A DNA stretch of 59,551 nucleotides from DATLED01 sp035525495 (GCA_035525495.1 DATLED010000043.1:1-59551), one strand, 5' to 3'; counted from the first letter of the stretch, positions 1 through 8,871 are shown. Notes: generated by a model not told the origin, from the letters alone. Numbers and translations: made by a program.

Positions 1-240
1 CGACGTCCGAACCTAAAAGGGAGCCGCCCCGCGTGCGCGTCTTTCGCGTCGGCGGCCAGCGGCACCCGCACCCGATCCCACCAGCACCAACACCACCCCA
101 CGCCCGCCCCGACCATCCACACAAGGTTGAGGAGGGGAACACACGTTCGTGGGGGCTGAGGTCATGAAGACGTGCCGGCTCGCCGCGACAACCCTGTTCT
201 GACATCCCATTCCCTGGGCAGGAACGAACCCAACGAGTCG

Positions 241-726
241 ATGCAGACCTTCGTCCCGTATCCCGACATGCGAAGGAGCGCTGAGGCGCTCGATGACCGT
301 CGCCTCGGCAAGCAGCGGGTCGAAGCCATGCAGATCCTTCGGGCGCTCACCTACGAGAAGTACGGATGGAAGCACCACCCCGCCGTGCTGATGTGGAAGG
401 GACACGAGGAAGCACTCGGTGCCTATGCCGCCGCCATCTGCGCCGAGTGGTGCCGGCGCGGCTTCGCCGACAGCTGCGACGCCACCATCCGCATCGACCT
501 GGCAAACGCCGGCATCACCAAGGTGCGAACGGAGCGCCAACTCGCGAAGGCCAAACAGCTTCCACCATGGTGGGGAGACGATCAGGTGCACGCCAGCCAC
601 CGGCGAGCCCTGCTCCGCAAGGACCCGCGACACTACGCCGCCCACTTCCCGGACGAGCCGTCGCCCCCGGGCGCCGAACACGACGACTACGTCTGGCCGG
701 TCCGAAGCACCCCGACCAGCCGCTAG
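241..726 (+). CDS. Pyrimidine-dimer DNA glycosylase-like protein (MSMEG_6728 type)
   Basis: A 161-residue protein that opens MQTFVPYPDMRRSAEALDDR and continues with RRLGKQRVEAMQILRAL and KHHPAVLMWKGHEEAL. These blocks are typical of the small Pyr_excise family, related to T4 endonuclease V, found in many actinobacteria. Such proteins are predicted to cut DNA at UV-induced pyrimidine dimers, but the chromosomal members are mostly untested. ATG 241 is chosen because homologues as I remember them begin at this motif; an upstream in-frame start at 172 would add 23 unrelated residues. The gene ends 13 bases before prcB, so the two may be co-transcribed. The C-terminal 25 residues are Pro/Asp-rich and probably unfolded. 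The family call is fairly sure; the activity is inferred. Confidence 0.8.
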   Translation: MQTFVPYPDMRRSAEALDDRRLGKQRVEAMQILRALTYEKYGWKHHPAVLMWKGHEEALGAYAAAICAEWCRRGFADSCDATIRIDLANAGITKVRTERQLAKAKQLPPWWGDDQVHASHRRALLRKDPRHYAAHFPDEPSPPGAEHDDYVWPVRSTPTSR

Positions 727-739
727 CGTCCCGACCCAA

Positions 740-1552
740 ATGACGCTGCCCCTCTTCCCGCCGAGCGAGGACCCCGGACCGAGCTTCTCGGCCCTCCTCC
801 GCAAGCTCGACGGCGAACCACAGCCGCTGCCGAGCGCCCACGACCGCGACGCCAGCGGGTTCGGCCCCATCACCCACGGCACGACGATCGTCGCCCTGCG
901 CTACACCGAAGGCGTGATCATGGCCGGCGATCGCCGAGCCACCGCCGGCAGCAGCATTGCCCACCGGGCGATGGAGAAGGTCCACCCGGCCGACCGCTGG
1001 AGCGGCGTCGCCATCGCCGGTGCGGCGGGCTTCGCGCTCGAAATGGTCAAGTCCTTCCAGCTCGAGCTCGAGCACTACGAGAAGCTCACCGGCAACGTCC
1101 TCAGCCTCGAGGGCAAGGCCAACATGCTCGGCAGCATGGTCCGACAGAACCTGCCCATGGCCATGCAGGGGATGGTCGTGGTCCCTCTCTTCGCCGGCTA
1201 CGACACGCGCCGCAAGCTCGGCCGCATCTTCACCTACGACGCCACTGGCGGCCGCTACGAGGAGACCGACTTCCACGCCGACGGGTCCGGCGGCCGAGAC
1301 GCCCGCACCACCGTCAAGCTCGGATGGACCGAGGGGCTCGATCGAGCGCGCGCCATCGAGCTGGCCGTCCAAGGCCTCTACGAAGCGGCCGACGAGGACA
1401 GCGCCACCGGGGGACCCGACGCCGTGCGCGGCATCTATCCCACCGTCGCGACGATCACCATCGAAGGCTACGAAGAGGTGCCCGAGCCCGAGGTCGCCGA
1501 ACGGTTCGCCGCCATCATCCAGCGCAAGAGCGAGCAGGGGTTGAGCCGCTGA
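740..1552 (+). CDS. prcB: Proteasome beta subunit
   Basis: A 270-residue N-terminal-nucleophile hydrolase, the proteolytic subunit of the 20S core that degrades pupylated proteins in the cytosol. A propeptide of 47 residues precedes the autocleavage site HG/TTIVAL, so Thr48 becomes the catalytic Thr1. Asp17 (GDRR) and Lys33 of the mature numbering, precursor Asp64 and Lys80, are in place, so the subunit should be active. ATG 740 is the start that gives a normal-length propeptide. No clear Shine-Dalgarno sequence precedes it. The stop overlaps the start of prcA by one base (TGATG), indicating translational coupling. Pup, Dop and the ATPase ring are not in the window and may lie upstream. Confidence 0.95.
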   Translation: MTLPLFPPSEDPGPSFSALLRKLDGEPQPLPSAHDRDASGFGPITHGTTIVALRYTEGVIMAGDRRATAGSSIAHRAMEKVHPADRWSGVAIAGAAGFALEMVKSFQLELEHYEKLTGNVLSLEGKANMLGSMVRQNLPMAMQGMVVVPLFAGYDTRRKLGRIFTYDATGGRYEETDFHADGSGGRDARTTVKLGWTEGLDRARAIELAVQGLYEAADEDSATGGPDAVRGIYPTVATITIEGYEEVPEPEVAERFAAIIQRKSEQGLSR

Positions 1553-2238
1553 TGGGCATGCCGTTCTACGTCTCTCCCGAACAGCTCATCGCCGACAAGG
1601 CGAAGTTCGCGCGCACGAACATCGCCCGCGGCAACGCCCTCGTGGCGCTGCAGTTCGAGGACGGCATCCTCCTCGCCGCCGAGAACCCCCGGACCCTCCG
1701 CAAGATCAGCGAGATCTACGACCGGATCGCCTTCGCCGGAGTCGGCAAGTACAGCGAGTACGACCAGCTCCGTCAGGCGGGAGTCCGCTACGCCGACGTC
1801 GAGGGCTTTCGCTTCAGCCGCGAGGACGTCCACGCCCGGAACCTCGCCAACGCGTACGCGCAGATCCTCGGACAGTCCTTCACCCACGACATGAAGCCGA
1901 TGGAGGTCGAGATCCTCGTCGCCGAGGTCGGCTTCGCGGCCGAGGACGACGAGCTCTTCCACGTCACCTACGACGGGATCATCCTCGACGAGGAGCGCTT
2001 CACCGTCCTGCCGAGCGACAACGAGGCCATCACGACGCGCCTCAAGGACGGCTTCGCCGAAGGCCTCACCCTCGCCGCGGCCCTCAAGGTGGCGGTGGCC
2101 GCGCTCGCCGGGCCCGATCGCGAGCTCGAGGCCAAGAGCATGGAAGCCGCCGTCCTCGAACGCAGCGCCCGACGCCGCGTCTTCCGTCGGTTGCTCGAGC
2201 CCGAGCTCGCCGACCTGCTGGCCTCGACGACGGCTTAG
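1552..2238 (+). CDS. prcA: Proteasome alpha subunit
   Basis: A 228-residue non-catalytic ring subunit of the 20S proteasome, which forms the gated outer rings. It opens MGMPFYVSPEQLIADKAKFA and contains ALVALQFEDGILLAAENP and KISEIYDRIAFAGVGKYSEY, which line up with mycobacterial PrcA. There is no catalytic Thr, as expected for alpha subunits. ATG 1552 overlaps the prcB stop; ATG 1558 (MPFYVSPEQ) is a possible alternative two codons later. The 3' end overlaps the stop of the antisense DUF2007 gene. Its function together with prcB and pafA is well supported by synteny. Confidence 0.94.
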   Translation: MGMPFYVSPEQLIADKAKFARTNIARGNALVALQFEDGILLAAENPRTLRKISEIYDRIAFAGVGKYSEYDQLRQAGVRYADVEGFRFSREDVHARNLANAYAQILGQSFTHDMKPMEVEILVAEVGFAAEDDELFHVTYDGIILDEERFTVLPSDNEAITTRLKDGFAEGLTLAAALKVAVAALAGPDRELEAKSMEAAVLERSARRRVFRRLLEPELADLLASTTA

Positions 2239-2555
2239 ATCGACACCAGCCGGACGAACGAGCCGGCGAGCGTCATCAGGATGAGCGTGCCGACGGCGAC
2301 CCACGGGTGCATCGCCCAAGACCGCGCGCCCGACGTCGGCGCCACCCGCGGAGCGAACGCCTCCTCGACCTCGTCGGCCAGCAGCAGCTGCCGAGCCAGG
2401 TCGAACCCGTCCTCGTCGACGTCGACGAACACGTCGCCGAAGGGGTACGGCCCGTCGATCGCTCCCCGGAGCGACACGACGATCCCCTCGGACCCCAACC
2501 GCGCGGCCAACACCCGCGCCTGGAAAACGCTGGCGACCGTCAGCAGGTGGACCAT
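2235..2555 (-). CDS. DUF2007-like small protein with C-terminal membrane anchor
   Basis: A 106-residue protein encoded antisense between prcA and pafA. The N-terminal ~65 residues (MVHLLTVASVFQARVLAARL, then GDVFVDVDEDGFDLARQLL) resemble the DUF2007 'putative signal transducing' fold. About 35 linker residues and one hydrophobic segment (VAVGTLILMTLAGSFVRLV) follow at the C terminus. ATG 2555 is the first start that gives the conserved N terminus. Its stop overlaps the prcA stop, so the genes converge. Function is unknown; the location inside a proteasome locus may be only positional. Confidence 0.72.
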   Translation of the reverse strand: MVHLLTVASVFQARVLAARLGSEGIVVSLRGAIDGPYPFGDVFVDVDEDGFDLARQLLLADEVEEAFAPRVAPTSGARSWAMHPWVAVGTLILMTLAGSFVRLVSI

Positions 2556-2600
2556 GCGAAGGGAAGCCACGGGATCAACGGTACCGTGAGGGTTCGCAGC

Positions 2601-2610
2601 CCCGAAAGGA
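2601..2610 (+). promoter_or_regulatory. Ribosome-binding site deciding the pafA GTG start
   Basis: CCCGAAAGGA carries an AAAGGA core followed by a five-base spacer and GTG at 2616. It supports GTG 2616 over the many upstream in-frame starts, and the resulting N terminus aligns exactly with known PafA proteins (Glu9 and Asp57 in register). Confidence 0.7.
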
Positions 2611-2615
2611 ATCGC

Positions 2616-3974
2616 GTGGATCGTCGCATCTTCGGACTCGAGAACGAGTACGGCGTCACCTGCACCCTCCGGGGCCAACGCCGCCTCAGCCCCGACGAGG
2701 TCGCCCGCTACCTGTTCCGCCGCGTCGTGAGCTGGGGCCGTAGCTCGAACGTCTTCCTCGAGAACGGCGCCCGCCTCTACCTCGACGTCGGCAGCCACCC
2801 CGAGTACGCCACGCCCGAGTGCGACTCCATCCACGACCTCGTCGTTCACGACAAGGCGGGGGAGCGACGCCTCGAGGACCTCCTCATCGCGGCCGAGCAG
2901 CGCCTGCGCGAAGAGGGCATCCGCGGCGTCATCTATCTGTTCAAGAACAACACCGACAGTGCCGGCAACTCCTACGGCTGCCACGAGAACTACCTCACGT
3001 CACGGCGCGACGACTTCGGCCACTACGCCGAGGTGCTGATCCCGTTCTTCGTCTCACGACAGATCTACGCCGGCGCCGGCAAGGTCCTCGCCACCGCCCG
3101 CGGCGCGATGTACTGCATCAGCCAACGGGCCGAGCACATCTGGGAGGGCGTCTCCAGCGCCACCACCCGCAGCCGGCCGATCATCAACACCCGCGACGAG
3201 CCCCACGCCGACGCCGAGCGGTTCCGCCGCCTCCACGTCATCGTCGGGGACTCGAACATGAGCGAGTACGCGACGTTCCTCAAGGTCGGCGCGACCTCGA
3301 TCCTCCTCCGCATGCTCGAGGACCCGTCGGTCGTCCTGCGCGACATGACGCTCGAGAACCCGATCCGCGCCATCCGCGAGATCAGCCATGATCCCACCTG
3401 CAAGCGAAAGGTCCGCCTCGCCAACGGCCGCGAGCTCAGCGCCCTCGACATCCAGGCCGAGTACCTCACCCGTGCCATGCGCTACCACGAGGCGAAGGGC
3501 CTCAGCCCGCTCGAGGAGCAGGCGCTCGGCATGTGGGAGCACTGCCTCACCGGGCTCGAGAAGGATCCGATGTCGCTCGACAAGGAGTGCGACTGGGTCA
3601 TCAAGCACCAGCTGATCGAGGCGTACCGAGAGAAGAACCAGATCCCCCTGACGCACCCGAAGGTGGCGCTGCTCGACCTCCAGTACCACGACGTCAATCG
3701 CAAGCGCGGGCTCTACTACAAGATGCAGGACAAGGGCCTCGTGGAGCGCATGTGCAACGACGACGAGATCGATACCGCCGTGCACACGCCGCCGCAGACG
3801 ACGCGGGCTCGCCTCCGCGGGGAGTTCATCAAGAAGGCGACGGAGAAGCGCCGCGACTACACGGTCGACTGGGTTCACCTGAAGCTCAACGACAACGCCC
3901 AGCGCACCGTCCTGTGCAAGGACCCGTTCAAGTCCAAGGACGAACGGGTGGAGAAGCTCATCGCCTCGCTGTGA
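2616..3974 (+). CDS. pafA: Pup--protein ligase
   Basis: A 452-residue ATP-dependent ligase that joins the C-terminal Glu of Pup to substrate lysines, marking proteins for the proteasome encoded just upstream. With the GTG start the protein begins MDRRIFGLENEYGVTCTL. This places the Mg/ATP-binding Glu at position 9 and the catalytic Asp at 57 (LYLDVGSHPEYAT), the Mycobacterium tuberculosis numbering. Other diagnostic blocks are YLFKNNTDSAGNSYGCHENY, RAEHIWEGVSSATTRSRPII and DWVHLKLNDNAQRTVLCKDP. The length is normal for PafA. It is separated from prcA by the antisense DUF2007 gene, so it probably has its own promoter. Confidence 0.97.
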   Translation: MDRRIFGLENEYGVTCTLRGQRRLSPDEVARYLFRRVVSWGRSSNVFLENGARLYLDVGSHPEYATPECDSIHDLVVHDKAGERRLEDLLIAAEQRLREEGIRGVIYLFKNNTDSAGNSYGCHENYLTSRRDDFGHYAEVLIPFFVSRQIYAGAGKVLATARGAMYCISQRAEHIWEGVSSATTRSRPIINTRDEPHADAERFRRLHVIVGDSNMSEYATFLKVGATSILLRMLEDPSVVLRDMTLENPIRAIREISHDPTCKRKVRLANGRELSALDIQAEYLTRAMRYHEAKGLSPLEEQALGMWEHCLTGLEKDPMSLDKECDWVIKHQLIEAYREKNQIPLTHPKVALLDLQYHDVNRKRGLYYKMQDKGLVERMCNDDEIDTAVHTPPQTTRARLRGEFIKKATEKRRDYTVDWVHLKLNDNAQRTVLCKDPFKSKDERVEKLIASL

Positions 3975-4010
3975 TGGGCGCCGTCTGCGCGACGGAGGCA
4001 TAGCCGCGGC

Positions 4011-4988
4011 ATGCCCTCCTACCGGACCGGCACGGTCGGCGAGATCCTCGAGGAGCGGGCGGGGCTCCAGCGCGTCACCGTCGACGGCCAGCGTTCCTAC
4101 GTCCTGACGCAGCTGATCGGCCCTGTCTCCATCGGGGACCGCGTGGTCGTGAACACGACCGCCGTCGACCTCGGGCTCGGCACCGGCGGGTGGCACGTGG
4201 TGCACTGGAACCTCAGCCGGGGCGACGACGGCTGGAGCGAAGCCGGACCCGGCCACATCATGAAGCTGCGCTACACGAGCCTCCAGGTCGACACCGGCGC
4301 AGGGGAAGAGGGACTCGTCCTCCCGGAGTCCCTCGATGGCCTCCCGGTCGTCGCTTGTGCGCTCCACAGCCAGGTCCCGATCGTGGCCGTCGTGCTCAAG
4401 CACCTGCGACCCGACGCGCGGGTCGCCTATGTCATGACCGACGGCGGGTCGTTGCCTCTGGCCCTCAGCGACACCGTGCACCAGCTCCGCCAACAGGGGC
4501 TGCTGGATCTGACGATCACCGCCGGCCACGCCTTCGGTGGTGACGTCGAAGCCGTCAACGTCCATTCGGCGCTCGCCCTGGCCGCCCACCACCGTGCGGA
4601 CGTCGTCGTCGCCGGCATCGGGCCCGGCGTCGTCGGCACCGGGACGAAGCTCGGCCACACGGGCTTCGACGTCGTGACGACCGTGGACGCCGCCACGGCC
4701 CTCGACGGCGTCCCGATCCTGGCCGTGCGCTTCAGTGACGCGGACGAACGCGACCGCCACCATGGGCCGAGCCACCACACGATCACCGCCGTCGAGCTCG
4801 CAGGCGGCCAGCTGATCGTTCCCTCGCCCGACGACCTCGACGTCCCCGATGTCGCCACCCTCCTCGAGGCAGCCGGCCTACGGGTCACCACGATGGGGCG
4901 GGGCCCATCCGACGATCCCGCCTTCTTCTCCTGGACGGGTGCCGCCGGCGTGGCCGCTGCCGATCTGATGGGACAATCCAGGCGGTAA
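4011..4988 (+). CDS. DUF3866 family protein
   Basis: A 325-residue protein of the actinobacterial DUF3866 family, whose function is unknown. Recognisable stretches are HIMKLRYTSLQVDTGAGEE, VACALHSQVPIVAVVLKHL, AYVMTDGGSLPLALSD and ADVVVAGIGPGVVGTGTKLG. No signal peptide or membrane segment is evident. The repeated Gly-rich VVVAGIGPGVVGTG loop could bind a nucleotide or phosphate, but this is a guess. It follows pafA by 36 bases and precedes lepB by 12, so the three are probably one transcription unit. Confidence 0.82.
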   Translation: MPSYRTGTVGEILEERAGLQRVTVDGQRSYVLTQLIGPVSIGDRVVVNTTAVDLGLGTGGWHVVHWNLSRGDDGWSEAGPGHIMKLRYTSLQVDTGAGEEGLVLPESLDGLPVVACALHSQVPIVAVVLKHLRPDARVAYVMTDGGSLPLALSDTVHQLRQQGLLDLTITAGHAFGGDVEAVNVHSALALAAHHRADVVVAGIGPGVVGTGTKLGHTGFDVVTTVDAATALDGVPILAVRFSDADERDRHHGPSHHTITAVELAGGQLIVPSPDDLDVPDVATLLEAAGLRVTTMGRGPSDDPAFFSWTGAAGVAAADLMGQSRR

Positions 4989-5000
4989 CGTCGTCGAGAC

Positions 5001-5594
5001 GTGACCATCGACGCCCCGCCGGCGACCCCGCCGCCCGCCGCGCCCTCCCGGGGCAACCGTGCCATGCGCTCGGCGGTCGAGTGGGTGGTCATCATCGCCG
5101 CCGCCCTCCTGGTCGCCTTCATCGTCAAGACGTTCCTGATCCAGGCGTTCTATATCCCGTCGGCGTCGATGGAACCGACCCTCGACATCCGCGACCGGAT
5201 CCTCGTCAACAAGCTCAGCTACCGCCTGCACGACATCCACCGTGGCGACATCGTGGTGTTCGAACGACCCGACTGCGCGGTGCGCGATCCCGCCATCAAG
5301 GACCTCGTGAAGCGGGTCGTCGGCCTGCCGGGCGACACCGTCGAAGGCCGCAACGGCGGTGTGCTCGTCAACGGCCATCGCCTCGTCGAGGACTACCTCC
5401 CTGGCGGCCAGAGCACCAGTGACTTCGGCCCCGTCGAGGTTCCGCAGGGGAAGCTCTGGATGATGGGCGACAACCGGGAGAACTCCTCGGACAGCCGGGT
5501 GCTGTGTGGCGGGCCGACGTACATCGACCAACAGGCCGTCGTCGGACGGGCCTTCGTCCGAGTGTTCCCCGTGACCCGTCTCGGCCTGCTCTAG
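5001..5594 (+). CDS. lepB: Signal peptidase I
   Basis: A 197-residue membrane-bound serine protease that removes signal peptides from secreted proteins. After a ~25-residue Pro-rich cytoplasmic tail there is one membrane segment (VEWVVIIAAALLVAFIVKTF). The S26 boxes follow: nucleophile Ser56 in PSASMEPTL, general base Lys104 in VKRVVGLPGD, and the box E motif MMGDNRENSSDSR. A Cys pair (Cys92 in PDCAVRD and the Cys of VLCGGPTY) may form a disulfide. GTG 5001 is the start. The stop overlaps that of the convergent glycerophosphodiesterase gene. Confidence 0.93.
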   Translation: MTIDAPPATPPPAAPSRGNRAMRSAVEWVVIIAAALLVAFIVKTFLIQAFYIPSASMEPTLDIRDRILVNKLSYRLHDIHRGDIVVFERPDCAVRDPAIKDLVKRVVGLPGDTVEGRNGGVLVNGHRLVEDYLPGGQSTSDFGPVEVPQGKLWMMGDNRENSSDSRVLCGGPTYIDQQAVVGRAFVRVFPVTRLGLL

Positions 5595-6298
5595 CGAGAG
5601 GCGGCCGCGAGGGCGTCGACCATGCGATCGACGTGGTCGCTGTAGACCCCGTCCATCCCCATCTGGAGCAGGCCGGCGAGGACGCGCTCGAACTGCGCGT
5701 CCCATCCGAAGCAGTGGAGCTCGAAGCGGTGAAAGAGGGTCGTCAGCCCGAGCGTCCAGTCCGAGTGATGGAGGTTGACGCAGTCGACCCCCGCATCGGA
5801 GAGGTCGGCTGCCCGCCGCTCCGGTCCCTCCTTCATGCGACGGAGCCGCGTGGACTCCACGAGCTTCACACCGTCGGACAACGACCGCCACGTCCGCACG
5901 AGCTGCCAGTCCGGATGGCACAGCCACAGGCGAGGAACGGCGTCGTCACCAGCCGCTCGCGCGACCGCGACCGTCGCCGCTGCCGCGTCGTCGTCCTTGA
6001 CGTCGAGGCTCAGCTCGAACGCCGTCCCGCAGGAGGCGTACAGCTCCTCGAGCGTCGGGATCCACGAGGGCAGCGCCGACCGTTCGAGCGACGAGATCGA
6101 ACGGCGTCGGAGCCCGGTCTTGACGACACCGTCGTGATCGAGCACGGGGATGCCGTCCGACGTCAGCCAGACGTCGCTCTCCAGCCCGGTTGCGCCGAGC
6201 TTCAGCGCCAGCGCGAAGCCCTCGAGGGTGTTCTCGGGCGCGTGCGCACGGGCGCCGCGGTGGGCGAACCCGATGGGTGGCGTCCGCAACGAGTCCAC
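5591..6298 (-). CDS. Glycerophosphodiester phosphodiesterase
   Basis: A 235-residue GDPD-family enzyme that hydrolyses glycerophosphodiesters to glycerol-3-phosphate and an alcohol. The catalytic signature is clear: GFAHRGARAHAPENTLEGF supplies the first His and the Arg/Glu pair, and ESDVWLTSDGIPVLDHDG supplies the acidic and second His residues. No signal peptide is seen, so it is likely cytosolic. GTG 6298 gives the normal N terminus just before the HRG motif; the ORF stays open 21 codons further into the palindromic repeat upstream, which is not conserved coding. The 3' end overlaps lepB. Confidence 0.88.
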   Translation of the reverse strand: MDSLRTPPIGFAHRGARAHAPENTLEGFALALKLGATGLESDVWLTSDGIPVLDHDGVVKTGLRRRSISSLERSALPSWIPTLEELYASCGTAFELSLDVKDDDAAAATVAVARAAGDDAVPRLWLCHPDWQLVRTWRSLSDGVKLVESTRLRRMKEGPERRAADLSDAGVDCVNLHHSDWTLGLTTLFHRFELHCFGWDAQFERVLAGLLQMGMDGVYSDHVDRMVDALAAASR

Positions 6299-6334
6299 GG
6301 ACGCATTGTTATCGACCGGGCACCCCAACGATCC

Positions 6335-6382
6335 TTTTGTCAGCGGGATCCCGCCGTCCACGGCGGGATCCCGCTGACAAAA
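6335..6382. repeat. Perfect 22-bp palindrome (repeat family copy 1)
   Basis: Two perfectly complementary 22-base arms (6335-6356 and 6361-6382) flank a four-base loop, TCCA. Each arm begins or ends with a TTTT/AAAA tract and contains the nested palindrome GCGGGATCCCGC. A second, decayed copy lies at 28024-28071. The element follows the stop of the histidine kinase. The T-run is on the 5' side of the stem on either strand, so it is not a standard intrinsic terminator; it resembles a REP/BIME-like repeat. Confidence 0.85.
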
Positions 6383-6395
6383 CGGGCGGTGCCGT

Positions 6396-8303
6396 TCACT
6401 GTGCGAAGGACGCGGCCTGCGACGACCCGCCGCGCACCTGGCGAGGACCCTCCTTGGGGAGGGTGAAGGCGAACCGACTGCCGACGCCGAGGCGGCTGTC
6501 GCACCAGATCCTTCCGCCCTGCAGCTCGACGAGTCGACGGCAGATGTACAGGCCGAGGCCGGTGCCGCCGACGGCCCGTGTCGCGGATCCGTCCAGCTGG
6601 CGGAACCGCTCGAACAGCTGGGGCACGTCCCCGGAGTAGATGCCGGGACCGCTGTCGTCCACTCGGATCTCGACGGCCTCGTCCTGGTCGACGACCGAGA
6701 TCGTCACCGCGCCCTCCGTGTACTTCAGCGCGTTGTCCAGGAGGTGGTGGAGGATCTGGTCGAACTTGGCGCGGTCGAGCTGGATCGGGATCTGCTTGCG
6801 GGGTCGCTCGACGCTGACGCGCCCGTCGGCGAACTCGTCGAGGACGGACCCGACGTCGACGGGCTGGAGGTCCAGCGTCGGCTGGCGCGACTCGATCGAC
6901 GAGACGAACAACAGGTCCTCGATCAGGCGCTCGAGGCGGCCGGTGTTGTTCGACAGCGCCGTGACGCACGTCTCGAGCGAGGCTTCGTCGATCGAGGAGC
7001 CCTTCATCGAGAGCATCTTGACGTAGCCCTTCACCACGGTCAGCGGCGTGCGCAGCTCGTGGCCGATCACCGCCACGAAGTCGTTCTTGATCTTGTCGGT
7101 CTCGCGCTCCTTGGTCACGTCCTCGAGCACGAGGATCCGGCCGAGGTCGCGCCCGCCCGGGGCGCGCATGCGGCGCGTCATGGCAAGGTAGAGGCGGTCG
7201 GGCGGCGTACCCAGGAGGATCTCCATCTGGCCCTCGCCTTCCTCCTCGACGAGTGACTCCAGCCCCTCGTGGCCGAGGCGGCCGGCGACGGGCTGACCGA
7301 CGGCGAACGCCTCGGGCAGGTGGAACAACTCCGCGGCGGCGCCGTTCACGAGAACGAAGTGGTTCCGGTCGTCGAGCACCATCACGGGGCTCGGCGCCGT
7401 GTGCACGACGGCGGCGAGGCGCTGCTCGTGGTCGCGAAGCGTCTGGGCCTGTTCCGAGGACCGCATGATCATCGCCACCTGGTTGGCGAAGGCGACCAGC
7501 AGCCCCTGGCCCGCCTGGTCGGGGGCCTCGCCGAGGAGCAGCACCAGGAAGCCCTGGCGGCGGCCGGCGGCGACGAGGGGCACCGAGACTGCGGTCTCGG
7601 CGCCCTTCACGAGGTTGGCCACGACGGGGTGCGTCGGCGGCTCGACCCGCAGGTTCGTAGAAGCGACGAAGCCCCGGAAGTCGGGGTGCTGGGCAGCGTT
7701 GCGGAGGTCGGCGGCGGTGATGCCGTGGTACTGCGCGACGCGCCAGTTGTCGCCGTCCGGGACGACACAGAACCCGCCGAGGGCTCCGAAGAGGGTCGCG
7801 GCTGCTTCGAACACGCGCGTGAGGACGGCGCTCTGGTCGAGGTCGGCGGCGATCCGGAGGAGGGCGTCGGAGAAGTCGGGGACGTTCAACCCCCCGACCG
7901 ACGGACGCCGCCCCAGGGCGAGGCCGGCGGCGTCGGCGAAGAGCGGGAGGGGAGCGGCGTCGAGCTGAAGCGGGTCGCCACCGATGGCGATGGCGCCGAC
8001 GACACGGTGCCCGAGGCGGATGGGCTCGGCGATGGCACCCGAGCCGATGGCGGGGTCGCGCCGGCGGGCCAGGCGGCCGTCGGCGAGACAGGCCTCCGCG
8101 GCATCCATGACGACCTTCGGCGTCGTGCCGGTGGCGGTGACGATCGACGGCGCACCGTCGACGAGCCCCACGATGATGCCGTGGCGTCCATCGGAGGCGG
8201 CGATCGCACCACCGAGCGCATCGTGGAGCAGACGGATCGGGTCAGCGCCGACCGACAGGCCCCGGAGGACCTGCGCAAGGTACTGCACCACGCCTTCTCG
8301 CAT
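6396..8303 (-). CDS. GAF-GAF-PAS sensor histidine kinase
   Basis: A 635-residue soluble sensor kinase. Residues ~1-135 and ~145-285 look like GAF domains, and ~295-400 is a PAS domain (HTAPSPVMVLDDRNHFVLVN). Then come a HisKA dimerisation domain with the phospho-acceptor His415 in AVIGHELRTPLTVVKGY and a HATPase domain with N box HHLLDNALKY, G1 box VDDSGPGI and G2 box GGTGLGLYI. There is no membrane segment, so it probably senses a cytosolic signal. No response regulator lies nearby, making it an orphan kinase. The start is the ATG at 8303; a 154-base gap separates it from the divergent zinc-ribbon gene. Confidence 0.9.
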   Translation of the reverse strand: MREGVVQYLAQVLRGLSVGADPIRLLHDALGGAIAASDGRHGIIVGLVDGAPSIVTATGTTPKVVMDAAEACLADGRLARRRDPAIGSGAIAEPIRLGHRVVGAIAIGGDPLQLDAAPLPLFADAAGLALGRRPSVGGLNVPDFSDALLRIAADLDQSAVLTRVFEAAATLFGALGGFCVVPDGDNWRVAQYHGITAADLRNAAQHPDFRGFVASTNLRVEPPTHPVVANLVKGAETAVSVPLVAAGRRQGFLVLLLGEAPDQAGQGLLVAFANQVAMIMRSSEQAQTLRDHEQRLAAVVHTAPSPVMVLDDRNHFVLVNGAAAELFHLPEAFAVGQPVAGRLGHEGLESLVEEEGEGQMEILLGTPPDRLYLAMTRRMRAPGGRDLGRILVLEDVTKERETDKIKNDFVAVIGHELRTPLTVVKGYVKMLSMKGSSIDEASLETCVTALSNNTGRLERLIEDLLFVSSIESRQPTLDLQPVDVGSVLDEFADGRVSVERPRKQIPIQLDRAKFDQILHHLLDNALKYTEGAVTISVVDQDEAVEIRVDDSGPGIYSGDVPQLFERFRQLDGSATRAVGGTGLGLYICRRLVELQGGRIWCDSRLGVGSRFAFTLPKEGPRQVRGGSSQAASFAQ

Positions 8304-8457
8304 GTGCAGAAGATCGGATCCGGGCTCCCTGGCCCTTGAGGGTCATTCTCAGCTGACCTGATGGGGCTAGTTCGCCATGCCACCGCAAATGCCCGGTGCG
8401 CGAGACGATCGACGGCACCATCCGGGTTGCCGCTCAACTCGGAAGGAGAACGGGTCG

Positions 8458-8832
8458 ATGGGGAAGCCGAGGCAACGAAGGGAGACCTTGGTGGCAACCA
8501 TTCGGGCGAGCTGCCCAACCTGCGGAGACGTCGAGCTGACCTCTCGTGATGTCAGCGTGCAGGTGTGCGCATCCAACAACCAGGGTTCCTACGCCTTCCG
8601 GTGCCCCGCTTGTGCGGTGGCGGTGTCGAAGCTCGCCGAGCAGCGGATCGTCGATCTGCTCGTCTCGTCCGGAGTGCGGCTCTCGGTCTGGAGCCTGCCG
8701 GCCGAGCTCGACGAGGTGCGGCCCGAGGGGCCGGCGCTTTCGTACGACGATCTGCTCGAGTTCCACCAGCTCCTCCAAGAGGACGGGTGGTTCGCTCGGC
8801 TCACCACGCCGGCTGGTCGGTCCGAGGACTGA
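8458..8832 (+). CDS. Conserved zinc-ribbon protein
   Basis: A 124-residue protein with two CxxC pairs (SCPTCG near residue 21 and CPAC near residue 52) that should form a zinc ribbon. The rest is an alpha/beta region (EQRIVDLLVSSGVRLSVWSL) and a C-terminal SYDDLLEFHQLLQEDGWF helix. The last segment resembles an actinobacterial hypothetical family I cannot name. GGAAGGAG lies 8-15 bases before the ATG. It is transcribed divergently from the histidine kinase. A regulatory or nucleic-acid-binding role is possible but unproven. Confidence 0.65.
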   Translation: MGKPRQRRETLVATIRASCPTCGDVELTSRDVSVQVCASNNQGSYAFRCPACAVAVSKLAEQRIVDLLVSSGVRLSVWSLPAELDEVRPEGPALSYDDLLEFHQLLQEDGWFARLTTPAGRSED

Positions 8833-8858
8833 GGCTCTCTCGGCGTTCCTCCTCCGCG

Positions 8859-8864
8859 TAGGCT
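8859..8864 (+). promoter_or_regulatory. Probable -10 box of a leaderless gene (start 8872)
   Basis: TAGGCT ends seven bases before the GTG start, the same arrangement as at eleven other genes in this window. It predicts a transcript beginning at or within a base or two of the start codon. Confidence 0.5.
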
Positions 8865-8871
8865 CACCGCG

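Noticed and set aside
1..165. Open frames at the very start of the window
   Set aside because: Two short frames (1-159 and 3-167) stay open but give Pro/His/Arg-rich products without a recognisable domain, so the stretch before 241 is treated as non-coding or the end of an unseen gene.
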